Shown in pieces: positions 1 to 6,144 of a DNA stretch of 6,335 nt. This DNA is from Pseudomonadota bacterium. Its GTDB lineage: Bacteria > Pseudomonadota > Gammaproteobacteria > Burkholderiales > SG8-39. The position numbers and the translations under genes are program-made. Each line of letters begins with the position of its first letter. Position 1 is the stretch's first letter. Under the pieces are notes generated by a model. The model saw only the letters and a list, made by a program, of their open reading frames with translations. It was not told where the DNA came from and did no database searches. The stretch lies in contig JAKAIH010000171.1 in assembly GCA_021825225.1 (NCBI GenBank), positions 1 to 6,335 on the forward strand. Direction: 5' to 3'.

Positions 1-917
1 GCCTGCGCCAGGCATCGCAGGCCTGGAGCAGTGTGACGGCGGCCTCGGCGTCGGGCTTCGCGCCCAGACCGATGTCCTCGCGGTGGCGCAGCGCGAGCAC
101 GGCCAGGTCGCGCGCGTCCGCGGGGGGCGCGCAGGCGCGCGCTCATGCGGCGCAGTTCGCGCTCCGATGCAGGCGAACCGGCAAGCGCGCAGCCGAGCAC
201 GGCATAGCGCACCTCGAGCGCGTGGCCGCGCGCCGCGGCGTAGTCGAGCGCGCGGCGCGAGCGCGCGTACGCCCCGCGCGCGGCCCAGGCCGCCGCAAGT
301 TCCGGCAGCACGCGCTCGAGTGCGCCGCAGCTGCGCAGCAGCGCGAACATTTTCGATGGCGCGGCTTCCATCAGGCCGAGCGCGAGCTCCTGCCACACGC
401 GTTCGGCCACCAGCGCATCGGCTTCGCCCGCTTCCACCATCGCGCGCATCAGGCGCTGCGTGGCCGGCGCCACCTTGAAGCCGAAGCGCGCGGCGAAACG
501 CGCCACGCGCAAAATGCGCACCGGGTCCTCGGCGAAGGCAGGGCTCACATGGCGCAGCACGCCGCGCTTGAGGTCGGCCGCGCCGCCGTAGGGATCGATG
601 AGGTGGCCTTGCGCATCGCGCGCGATGGCGTTGATGGTGAGGTCGCGCCGCGACAGGTCCTGCTCCAGCGTCACGTCGGGCGCGGCGTAGACCTGGAAAC
701 CCGTGTAGCCGCGCGCGGTCTTGCGCTCGGTGCGCGCCAGCGCGTATTCCTCGTGCGTCCGGGGATGCAGGAACACCGGAAAGTCCTTGCCCACCGGCCG
801 GTAGCCGAGGCGGATCATGTCCTCGGGCGCGGCGCCGACCACCACGTAGTCGCGGTCCTTGACCGGCAATCCGAGCAGCTCGTCGCGCACCGCGCCGCCG
901 ACGGCGTAAATCTTCAC
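1..917 (-). CDS. cca: CCA tRNA nucleotidyltransferase, 3'-partial, with apparent frameshift
   Basis: The enzyme adds or repairs the 3' CCA end of tRNAs in the cytoplasm. Reading from the GTG at 917, the N-terminus ([20 protein letters not shown]) aligns by eye with E. coli Cca, which fixes the start. A weak AGG lies 6 bases upstream. Visible class II nucleotidyltransferase motifs are GGAVRD (residues 7-12), the metal-binding DRD at 21-23, [10 protein letters not shown] (90-99), [18 protein letters not shown] (130-147) and AERVW (171-175). After residue 265 (RLRAP, at a run of six C on the minus strand, 127-122) the homologous frame shifts by +1. Dropping one C gives [16 protein letters not shown] and later [10 protein letters not shown], both typical of the family. 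Both frames stay open to the window edge. The region that should hold HPE and HDLGKG reads [14 protein letters not shown], so the HD phosphohydrolase ligands are absent. The gene is last in the slt operon, 29 bases after the GST stop. Identity is firm; whether the gene is intact is not. Confidence 0.93.
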   Translation of the reverse strand, partial: MKIYAVGGAVRDELLGLPVKDRDYVVVGAAPEDMIRLGYRPVGKDFPVFLHPRTHEEYALARTERKTARGYTGFQVYAAPDVTLEQDLSRRDLTINAIARDAQGHLIDPYGGAADLKRGVLRHVSPAFAEDPVRILRVARFAARFGFKVAPATQRLMRAMVEAGEADALVAERVWQELALGLMEAAPSKMFALLRSCGALERVLPELAAAWAARGAYARSRRALDYAAARGHALEVRYAVLGCALAGSPASERELRRMSARLRAPRGRARPGRARAAPPRGHRSGREARRRGRRHTAPGLRCLAQ

Positions 918-946
918 CGACAGCCTACAGGGAGTTGGAGGGGCGG

Positions 947-1606
947 TTACGCATAGGGCTCGTCGGCGCGCACGAATTCGGGCTCAAGGCGCGCCTGCGC
1001 CATCCAGTCGCGCACCGCGGGCAGCGCCAGCAGCGCGTCGGCGTAGCGCTGCGCCGCGGGGGGCAGCGTGACGGCGTAGGTGAGAAAGCGCGTGGCCACC
1101 GGCGCGTAGTACGCATCGGCGATGCTGAACTGCCCGAACAGCAGTTCCCCGTCCCGGCCGTAGCGCGCGCGGCAGGATTCCCAGATCTCGACGATGCGGT
1201 CGATGTCGTTCTGCACCGCCGGGCTCATGCCCTTGCCCGGCAGCGCGGCGCGGATGTTCATCGGCATGGCGCCGCGCAGATTGCGCAAGCCCGCGTGCAT
1301 TTCGGCGCAGATCGAGCGCGCCACCTGGCGCGCGCGCGCCTCGGCCGGCCACAGACGCTTGTCGGGAAACAGCTCGGCCACGGCTTCGCAGATCGCGAGC
1401 GAATCCCACACCGGTTCGCCGTCGACGAGCAGCACCGGCACCTGGCGCGTCGGGGAGTAGCGCTCGATGCCGGGCACCTTGCCATCGTCGCTGAACTTGA
1501 GCTGGATCTCCTCGAAGGCGATGCCGGCCTGCGCCAGCAGCACCCAGGGGCGCATCGACCAGGAGGAGTAATTCTTGTTGGCGATCGCGAGCTTGAGCGG
1601 CTTCAC
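947..1606 (-). CDS. Glutathione S-transferase family protein
   Basis: A 219-residue cytosolic protein with the usual two-domain GST length. The N-terminal thioredoxin-like domain (about residues 1-80) opens with [17 protein letters not shown], where Ser14/Ser15 are candidates for the residue that activates the glutathione thiol. It continues with the cis-proline region [15 protein letters not shown] (55-69; Pro57, with Asp68-Ser69 the expected contact for the glutathione gamma-glutamyl group). The helical C-terminal domain contains [15 protein letters not shown] (160-174), the N-capping motif region with its conserved Asp164. The GTG start at 1606 is chosen because the conserved N-terminus begins there. 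Its GTGA overlaps the TGA stop of the upstream gene by 4 bases, and no strong Shine-Dalgarno is visible, so translational coupling is likely. The frame stays open far upstream, but that extension runs antiphase through the SDR gene and is not protein-like. Substrate unknown. The NYSSWSxRPW type is common in proteobacteria and functionally uncharacterised as far as I know. Confidence 0.93.
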   Translation of the reverse strand: MKPLKLAIANKNYSSWSMRPWVLLAQAGIAFEEIQLKFSDDGKVPGIERYSPTRQVPVLLVDGEPVWDSLAICEAVAELFPDKRLWPAEARARQVARSICAEMHAGLRNLRGAMPMNIRAALPGKGMSPAVQNDIDRIVEIWESCRARYGRDGELLFGQFSIADAYYAPVATRFLTYAVTLPPAAQRYADALLALPAVRDWMAQARLEPEFVRADEPYA

Positions 1607-2571
1607 GCTGCTTGCGCCTTTCTGCCGGCGTGGCCGCGCAGCTGGCCGAAGCGCGAGCGCGCCGATATGCCTTGCAGGTACAGCGGCGCCACCGCCTCCA
1701 GCGCGGCGGGCCGAATGCCGAACGGGAACGGTGCGGTGCTCACGCTGGGGAGCGACATCGACAGCACGTTGTCGCGGCTCATGAGCTTGCCCGGCAGCCA
1801 TTCCATGATCCAGGACTGCAGCATGGAGTATTTGGGGCTGAGGCCGATGACCGGGCGCGGGTGGCCGCTGGCGCGGCCGGCAAACCGGACCAGCTCGCGC
1901 AGCGTATAGGTTTTCGGCCCGCACAGATCGTAGGTCTTGCCGAAACTCTCGCGCTCGGGGAGCGCGCACACCATGGCGCGCGCCACGTCCTCGACATACA
2001 CCGGCTGGAATTTCGCCTCCGGGCAGGCGAGCAATACCAGGGGCACGATGCGCTGCAGCAGCGCGAACATGTTGAGGAAGGCGTCTTCCGGCCCGAACAC
2101 CACCGAAGGACGGAACACCGTGATCGCGAGGCGCTTGCCTTCGGCGAACATCCAGTTCTCGCCGTCGCCCTTGGAGCGCAGGTAGGCGCTCGGGCCCTTG
2201 CTCGATGCATTGAGCGCACTCATGTGCAGCAGCCGCGGGATGTGCAGCTGCTCGCAGGCGGTCACCAGGATGCGCGGCAGCTCGGTATGCGCGCGGCGAA
2301 AGTCGATGCCGTAGGGCTCGCCCGGCCGGCTCTGCAGCACGCCCACCAGATTGATCACCGCGTCGCAGCCGCGCAGCACCGCCGCCAGCTGCGACGCATC
2401 GCAGGCGTCCGCCTGCACCACTTCCACCGTCGGCAGCATGAACAGATGCTTGGCGCGTTCGCGCCGGCGCGTGCTCACCACCACGCGCTTGCCCTGCTCG
2501 GCCAGCATGCGCACCACATGGCGGCCGACGAAGCCGCTGCCGCCGAGGACGGCTATCCGCTCCAGCTTCAT
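1603..2571 (-). CDS. NDUFA9-like atypical SDR family NAD(P)-binding protein
   Basis: A 322-residue Rossmann-fold protein of the extended/atypical short-chain dehydrogenase family, of the kind annotated as complex I NDUFA9 subunit family protein. The dinucleotide-binding glycine motif is VLGGSGFVG (residues 8-16, Gly10, Gly13, Gly16). An Asp-rich strand end, VVQADACD (51-58), follows, then AVINLVGVL (71-79). The SDR-type catalytic positions appear present: Ser118 in HMSALNA and the YxxxK pair Tyr130/Lys134 in [17 protein letters not shown] (153-163) and [13 protein letters not shown] (188-200) are typical of the extended SDR fold. The ATG at 2571 overlaps the slt TAA stop by one base (TAATG) and is served by a GGGAG Shine-Dalgarno at 2583-2579, inside the last slt codons. 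The stop overlaps the GST start. In mitochondria NDUFA9 is an accessory complex I subunit; no nuo genes lie here, so a complex I role is only a family analogy. An NAD(P)-dependent sugar or quinone role is equally possible. Confidence 0.92.
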   Translation of the reverse strand: MKLERIAVLGGSGFVGRHVVRMLAEQGKRVVVSTRRRERAKHLFMLPTVEVVQADACDASQLAAVLRGCDAVINLVGVLQSRPGEPYGIDFRRAHTELPRILVTACEQLHIPRLLHMSALNASSKGPSAYLRSKGDGENWMFAEGKRLAITVFRPSVVFGPEDAFLNMFALLQRIVPLVLLACPEAKFQPVYVEDVARAMVCALPERESFGKTYDLCGPKTYTLRELVRFAGRASGHPRPVIGLSPKYSMLQSWIMEWLPGKLMSRDNVLSMSLPSVSTAPFPFGIRPAALEAVAPLYLQGISARSRFGQLRGHAGRKAQAA

Positions 2572-4571
2572 TAAGGTTCTCCCTGCTCGATCTCGCGCTG
2601 CGCCATGATGCGATCGGTGCCGCCGCGCGGCGCAATTACGCCCAGACGGTCTTTGAGGGAACGCACCGGGCCCCCGAGGATGGCGGCGTAATACATGGTG
2701 TTGCTCATCACTTTCTTGACGTAGTCGCGGGTTTCGTCGAACGGTATGGTTTCGGCGTAGATCGCGCCTTCCAGCGGGTGCGTGTCGCGCCACTTGCGCG
2801 CGCGCCCGGGCCCCGCATTATAGGCCGCGGCAGCCAGCACCGGATTGCCGTCGAGCTCGTCGAGCACATGGCGCAGATAATAGGTGCCCAGGGCTGCGTT
2901 GACGCCGGTGTCGGTCACCTGCGCCCAGGAGTAGCTCTGCATGCCCATGCGCCGCGCCACCCACTTTGCCGTGGCCGGCATCAGCTGCATCAGCCCGGCT
3001 GCCCCGGCGGAGGACCGTATCGCCGAAACGAAGCGGCTCTCCTGGCGCACCAGGCCCAGCACCCAGGCTTCCTCCAGCTGCTGGGCGTGCGCGTTCTCGC
3101 CCAGCGCTTGTCGATATGGCGCGAGATAGCGCACGCTGAAATCGTGCAGGACCTGAGTCTTGTCGGCGGTGTTGATGGCGCGATCGAACATTTCGTTCTG
3201 GCGCGCGAACTCGGCCGCGGCCAGGAGCTGCTTGTCGTCCATGCCGCGTATCGACCAGATCCATTCGCGCGTCGCATCGTAGCGCTGGTCCAGCTGGTAT
3301 AGCGCGAGCGCGCGCTGAAAGCCGGGCCCGCGCCCGATGGCCGCCACCTCTTCCGCGGTCGGCGTGTAACCCTTGGGCGGAATGCTGAAGGCGCGGCCCA
3401 GCTCCTCGGCGGCGAGCTGGGCATAGAAATCATGCCCGTCGGCGATGCGCGCGAACAGGGCGCGCGCCTCGGCGGCGTTGCCCAGCGCCTGTTCCGCGCG
3501 TCCCTGCCAGTAGATCCACGCGGGCTGGTTCCTTTGCTGCGGCGACATCAGTTGCGCCGAGGTCAGGACCTCGCTCCACTTGCCCTGGCGTAGCGCGGCG
3601 CGCAGCCGCCAGGCGAGTTGCTCTTCGGACAACTGCGCCCGCGCGGCCCCGGCGCGGCCGTACCATATCAGCGCCTCGGGCAGGTTGTGCCGCGCCGCCT
3701 GCAGCGCAAGCTGGCCCCAGACGTAGCCCTGGTCCTCGGTCGAGAATCTGGCACGCAGCTTCCGCGTCCAGTAGTCCGCGGCCGTGAGCGGATCGGTGCG
3801 CGCCAGGCGCTGCAGCGCGAACATGGTGAGTTCGCGCACGGGGCGCAGCGACAGGTTTTTCCGCTTGTCGTCGAGGTAGCGCTTCGGTCCCGCAGCCGCC
3901 GCAAACAGATGGCCGCGGTCCAGCGCCTCGCTGGCCGGCAGATAGGCGGCGGTGCGCCAGGCCGCGCTGACCGCTCCGGCCCCGAGCAGCAGGCGGATGC
4001 GCTGCCACACCTGGCGGTCGGTGAATTCGCCGCGCGCGATCAGCGCCTCGGCCAGCGGCACGCAGCCTTCGGGCAGTTCGCGCGGGGCGAACCACTGTGC
4101 GCGGACTTCGGCCAAGGACGATTCGTCCTTCAGCTGCCAGCGCGCCTGCAGCGCGTAGCAGCTGGTGTCGTTGTCGTCGTTGACCAGCAGCGGATGCTCG
4201 GAGCGGAACAGATCCCATTGCTGCGTCTTGCCCAGCACCTTCAGCCAGTCCTTGCGCAACTGTTCGGCCAGCACGCTGCCCTGCTCGCGCACGAGGAAGG
4301 CGCGCACGTCCTCGGCGGCGGCGTCATCGAGGTGAGCGCGCAGCAACCAGGATTCCAGATAGGGTTCGAGCAGGTCGCCCTGCAGCTGCTCATCGTAGCG
4401 GGCGACTTTGTCGTAGTCCCCCGCGCGCACCGCGGCGCGCGCGGCGAGGAAGATCTCGCCCTCGGTGTGCGGGCGCAAGGAGCCCGCCTGCGGCGCAAGC
4501 GGTGCCAGGGCGAGGGCGAACAGCAGCGCGCGCAGCATCGGTGCTATAGTGCGTTTTAAGTCTAAGCCCAT
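2571..4571 (-). CDS. slt: Soluble lytic murein transglycosylase (Slt70-like)
   Basis: A 666-residue periplasmic enzyme that cleaves the MurNAc-GlcNAc bond of peptidoglycan, leaving 1,6-anhydromuramyl ends. The N-terminus has a signal peptide: LKR, then [16 protein letters not shown], with likely cleavage after APQAG near residue 30. Residues about 35-480 are alpha-helical and repeat-like, matching the U-shaped superhelical domain of Slt70. The C-terminal catalytic domain (GH23) carries the catalytic Glu511 in VRQESRF, the motif [16 protein letters not shown] (520-535), [10 protein letters not shown] (582-591) and [16 protein letters not shown] (617-632). Length fits the family. The ATG at 4571 gives an 11-residue extension before a second ATG (Met12, 4538). 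Neither has a clear Shine-Dalgarno, and Met12 gives a perfectly normal signal peptide, so the start is uncertain. It is the first gene of the minus-strand operon and diverges from the cyclo-ligase gene. Confidence 0.96.
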   Translation of the reverse strand: MGLDLKRTIAPMLRALLFALALAPLAPQAGSLRPHTEGEIFLAARAAVRAGDYDKVARYDEQLQGDLLEPYLESWLLRAHLDDAAAEDVRAFLVREQGSVLAEQLRKDWLKVLGKTQQWDLFRSEHPLLVNDDNDTSCYALQARWQLKDESSLAEVRAQWFAPRELPEGCVPLAEALIARGEFTDRQVWQRIRLLLGAGAVSAAWRTAAYLPASEALDRGHLFAAAAGPKRYLDDKRKNLSLRPVRELTMFALQRLARTDPLTAADYWTRKLRARFSTEDQGYVWGQLALQAARHNLPEALIWYGRAGAARAQLSEEQLAWRLRAALRQGKWSEVLTSAQLMSPQQRNQPAWIYWQGRAEQALGNAAEARALFARIADGHDFYAQLAAEELGRAFSIPPKGYTPTAEEVAAIGRGPGFQRALALYQLDQRYDATREWIWSIRGMDDKQLLAAAEFARQNEMFDRAINTADKTQVLHDFSVRYLAPYRQALGENAHAQQLEEAWVLGLVRQESRFVSAIRSSAGAAGLMQLMPATAKWVARRMGMQSYSWAQVTDTGVNAALGTYYLRHVLDELDGNPVLAAAAYNAGPGRARKWRDTHPLEGAIYAETIPFDETRDYVKKVMSNTMYYAAILGGPVRSLKDRLGVIAPRGGTDRIMAQREIEQGEP

Positions 4572-4608
4572 GATGAAACTAGTATAAACGCTTCATTGAG
4601 CGATATGG
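4545..4608. promoter_or_regulatory. Compact divergent promoter region between slt and the cyclo-ligase gene
   Basis: The two genes are separated by only 37 bases (4572-4608), so their promoters must overlap each other or the coding sequence. Candidate -10 elements seen by eye are TATAGT at 4545-4550 on the plus strand (preceded by TGC, an extended -10 form, and lying inside the slt signal-peptide codons), TATAAA at 4583-4588 on the plus strand, and TATACT at 4586-4581 on the minus strand. The last two overlap around the palindrome ACTAGT (4578-4583). A short inverted repeat, ATGAA (4573-4577) and TTCAT (4592-4596), flanks them. I see no convincing -35 for any of the three. The minus-strand box would start transcripts almost at the annotated slt ATG, which favours the internal Met12 start. 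Confidence 0.4.
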
Positions 4609-5322
4609 ATGACGCGCATCAAATATATGCAACACGATGAACTGATGGCCTGGCGCAAGCAACTGCGCGTCGAATTGCTCGCACGCAGGCAGGCGGTGCC
4701 CGCCGACCGGCTGCTCACCTGGCGCATGGCCATCGACCGGCATCTGCAATTCGGGTTCCCCGGACTGGCCAAAGGCGTGGTCGCGTTCTGCTGGCCGATC
4801 CGCAACGAGTACGACGCGCGCCATCTGCTGCGCCGGCTGCGCCAGCAGGGCGCGACCGCGGCGCTGCCGGTGGTGGTCGCGCCGAAGACGCCGCTCGTTT
4901 TCCGCGAATGGCATCCCGGCGTGGAGCTGGCGGTGGGCAAGCTCGACATTCCCTATCCCAGGTCGGGCGCGGAGCTCACACCGGATGCGGTGCTGCTGCC
5001 GATGAACGGTTTCGACGCGCAGGGCTACCGTCTCGGTTACGGCGGCGGCTTTTTCGATCGCACGCTGGAGAGCCTGCGTGCGCACAAACCGCTGGTGATC
5101 GGCGTCTCCTTCGAGCTCGCCGCGATCGACAGCATCCGTCCCCAGCCCTGGGACATTCCCATGGATTATGTGGTCACCGAGCGCGGCGTATACCGGCGCG
5201 ACGAGGACCGGCTCGGGTTCCTGGGCGTGCCGCGCGAGCCGCGCATCGAACTCAGCTCACCGGTGTGCTACGCGGCTGAAATCGCGCCGGGATATTTCGG
5301 CGAAGAGCCGGAAGAAAAGTAA
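4609..5322 (+). CDS. ygfA: 5-formyltetrahydrofolate cyclo-ligase
   Basis: This cytosolic enzyme converts 5-formyltetrahydrofolate to 5,10-methenyltetrahydrofolate using ATP, returning a storage folate to the one-carbon pool. The 237-residue protein shows an N-terminal basic helix AWRKQLRVELLARRQ (residues 14-28), CWPIRNEYDAR (61-71), and the family signature NGFDAQGYRLGYGGGFFDR (133-151), which forms the phosphate- and folate-binding site. The fold normally ends soon after MDYVVTERGVYR (185-196). Here about 40 residues follow, including SSPVCYAAEIAPGYFGE (216-231), making it longer than the usual 180-200. Three in-frame ATGs (4609, 4627, 4645) could start it. 4609 is preferred because a weak GAG lies 8 bases upstream, while the others have none; the conserved core begins only near residue 13, so a shorter form is possible. 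It diverges from slt and converges with the small gene ending at 5380. Confidence 0.94.
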   Translation: MTRIKYMQHDELMAWRKQLRVELLARRQAVPADRLLTWRMAIDRHLQFGFPGLAKGVVAFCWPIRNEYDARHLLRRLRQQGATAALPVVVAPKTPLVFREWHPGVELAVGKLDIPYPRSGAELTPDAVLLPMNGFDAQGYRLGYGGGFFDRTLESLRAHKPLVIGVSFELAAIDSIRPQPWDIPMDYVVTERGVYRRDEDRLGFLGVPREPRIELSSPVCYAAEIAPGYFGEEPEEK

Positions 5323-5323
5323 A

Positions 5324-5346
5324 AATTGCCGCGGGCAGACCTGCCC
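5324..5346 (-). terminator. Possible weak intrinsic terminator for the 5380-5739 gene
   Basis: Read on the minus strand, the self-complementary GGGCAGGTCTGCCC (5346-5333) is followed by gcggca and then a five-T run (5327-5323 region). It lies 33 bases after the stop of the minus-strand gene. The six-base gap between stem and T-run, and the tight loop, make it a weak candidate. On the plus strand the same hairpin lacks a T-run, so it is unlikely to end the cyclo-ligase transcript by an intrinsic mechanism. Confidence 0.3.
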
Positions 5347-5379
5347 TGGGCCAAACCGGTATCGGCGCGTATTGCGCTA

Positions 5380-5739
5380 TCAGCTCGCCAGCCAGGTTTC
5401 CGCAGCAGCGAGTGTCGTAAAAATCCCCACGTCGAGCACGGGCGAGGCAGTGACCCGGAGGGCTTCCAGCCCCTCTGTCATAAGAGGACTGGACCGCACA
5501 AAAGCGATCCTGTGCTTCGGAAACAGATACTTCATCGCCCCACCGAGGCGTTCCGCTTCGGCCAAGCTCAGCAAGCGGTCCGCCGCCAGCAGATTGATGA
5601 GAATCCCGTGCTCGGTCCGAAACCCTGGATGGGCGCGCACCTCGCGGAAACATTTGAGCGCGTCGTACTCGCTTATCGGCGGAGCTACATGAATTGCAAC
5701 CCGTTTGCGCGCCGGGTCGAGTTCGATGGTGTACGGCAT
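5380..5739 (-). CDS. Small hypothetical protein, possibly SpoIIAA-like (STAS/SEC14 type)
   Basis: A 119-residue soluble protein with no signal peptide or membrane segment. It opens with MPYTIELDPARKRVAIHV, reads like a beta-strand pair, then has PPISEYDALKCFREVRAHPGF (helix), GILINLLAADRLLSLAEAERL (strand Gly45-Leu51, then helix), HRIAFV (strand, 76-81), and ends with VGIFTTLAAAETWLAS. The strand/helix alternation and the closing (I/V)F-x-(T/D)-x-x-A-A-x-x-W-L pattern resemble SpoIIAA-like/STAS-SEC14 small proteins. That family placement is inference from style, not a search. The ATG at 5739 is chosen over longer in-frame starts (up to 5910) because GGAGGAGG sits immediately upstream and the upstream extension is low-complexity and not protein-like. 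No partner gene is adjacent on its strand. It converges with the cyclo-ligase gene and is divergent from the putative small RNA at 6051. Function unknown. Confidence 0.82.
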   Translation of the reverse strand: MPYTIELDPARKRVAIHVAPPISEYDALKCFREVRAHPGFRTEHGILINLLAADRLLSLAEAERLGGAMKYLFPKHRIAFVRSSPLMTEGLEALRVTASPVLDVGIFTTLAAAETWLAS

Positions 5740-5740
5740 T

Positions 5741-5749
5741 ACCTCCTCC
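5741..5749 (-). promoter_or_regulatory. Very strong Shine-Dalgarno deciding the start at 5739
   Basis: On the minus strand GGAGGAGGT precedes the ATG at 5739 by one further base, so the first GGAGG (5749-5745) is 5 bases from the start codon. It is the strongest ribosome binding site in the window. Its eight-base GGAGGAGG is perfectly complementary to the TCC-repeat loop of the putative small RNA at 6051-6128. Confidence 0.8.
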
Positions 5750-5782
5750 AAGGAGCCAGTGAGCTTAGAGCCTGTTGGACCT

Positions 5783-5808
5783 CCGGTTATGAGAAAAGTC
5801 AAAACCGG
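5783..5808. repeat. Inverted repeat CCGGTT-N14-AACCGG upstream of the small gene
   Basis: CCGGTT (5783-5788) and AACCGG (5803-5808) are perfect inverted arms of 6 bases with a 14-base spacer. The spacer contains TTGACT on the minus strand (5802-5797), a reasonable -35 hexamer for the gene starting at 5739, but no good -10 follows at normal distance. The repeat is placed 44 bases upstream of the start codon and could be an operator or a 5'-UTR hairpin. Arms this short also arise by chance. Confidence 0.3.
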
Positions 5809-6015
5809 CACGGGGAGCGGCGGTGGCGACGATGATGTGTCCAGTGGAAATAGGGCAGATGGTTGCGCGATTCGGCGCAAAGTTCGGTGTTTTCGTCTAC
5901 GCGGAGACAATGAGGGCCAGCTTCCTGCGGCGCAACATCCGCGTCCGCCGGTGCAAACGGCGCGTTATCGCGCTTGTCAATCCCACACCGCTGATGGGGA
6001 CAATCAGAAAGTATT
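5809..6015. other. Intergenic stretch with no supported gene
   Basis: About 200 bases between the upstream region of the small gene and the putative small-RNA promoter. The open frames here have no ribosome binding sites and no protein-like composition. A minor hairpin GCGCG-TTAT-CGCGC (5960-5973) and an isolated TTGACA on the minus strand (5980-5975) are present, but neither builds into a convincing terminator or promoter. The stretch is less GC-rich than the flanking genes, particularly beyond 5990. Confidence 0.5.
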
Positions 6016-6044
6016 ATTGCGCTGCAGCAATTTTGCGCTATTAT
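6016..6044 (+). promoter_or_regulatory. Candidate promoter of the putative small RNA
   Basis: A good sigma-70 type -10 hexamer, TATTAT, lies at 6039-6044. TTGCGC at 6017-6022 is a weak -35 with a 16-base spacer (TTG conserved, rest poor). The start of transcription would fall near 6051, immediately before the first stem-loop. An inverted repeat, ATTGC (6016-6020) and GCAAT (6027-6031), overlaps the -35 and could be an operator. All of this is by eye. Confidence 0.45.
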
Positions 6045-6050
6045 CGAGTT

Positions 6051-6128
6051 GCGGGGTTTCTCCTCCTCCTCCTTTGGAATCCCGACTTTAAGCCGATGGC
6101 GCCCTCAAAGCCCATCGGCTTTTTCTTT
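6051..6128 (+). ncRNA. Putative anti-Shine-Dalgarno small RNA, about 78 nt
   Basis: This stretch has promoter-like sequence before it and a strong intrinsic terminator at its end, and contains no ORF of its own. Two stem-loops can be drawn. The first pairs 6052-6060 (CGGGGTTTC) with 6076-6084 (GGAATCCCG): nine pairs, two of them G-U. Its 15-nt loop, 6061-6075, consists of four TCC repeats plus TTT. The second, 6090-6121, is the terminator hairpin. A short A/U-rich linker (6085-6089) separates them and, with the U-rich tail, could serve Hfq binding. Small RNAs that display CCUCC or UCCUCC in a loop and bind ribosome binding sites are known in several bacteria; I do not recognise this one as a named family. 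The divergent gene at 5739 has a matching GGAGGAGG site. Expression and true ends are unproven. Confidence 0.55.
6090..6128 (+). terminator. Strong rho-independent terminator, plus strand
   Basis: AAGCCGATGG (6090-6099) pairs perfectly with CCATCGGCTT (6112-6121), a 10-bp stem with a 12-base loop. It is followed directly by T-rich sequence, TTTTTCTTT (6120-6128). On the minus strand the stem is followed by TAAAG rather than a T-run, so it works in the plus direction only. No plus-strand protein gene precedes it, which is the main reason to propose an RNA gene here. Confidence 0.85.
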
Positions 6129-6144
6129 GCCGCATTCGTAGCGA

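Noticed and set aside
33..956. Long plus-strand open frame antisense to cca (307 codons)
   Set aside because: It is the complement of a clearly recognisable cca and is rich in Arg, Ala and His, as expected of antisense frames in GC-rich DNA. The same applies to plus-strand frames at 935-1909, 1612-2574, 2778-3302 and 3618-4559.
947..2635. A 562-residue minus-strand frame suggesting an SDR-GST fusion
   Set aside because: Only the last 219 residues are protein-like (the GST). The upstream part is an out-of-phase reading of the SDR gene, whose own frame carries all the SDR motifs. The overlap GTGA is an ordinary stop/start junction.
5960..5973. Hairpin GCGCG-TTAT-CGCGC as a terminator
   Set aside because: The stem is only five pairs and is not followed by a T-run on either strand.
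5952..5980. Perfect TTGACA -35 on the minus strand at 5980-5975 as a promoter for the small gene
   Set aside because: The hexamer at the correct spacing (TTTGCA, 5957-5952) is a poor -10, and the start codon is more than 200 bases away.
5740..6130. 6S RNA, which often lies near the cyclo-ligase gene in proteobacteria
   Set aside because: I could not find the long closing stem with a central bubble or the usual conserved segments, and the only structured unit is the 78-nt two-hairpin element.
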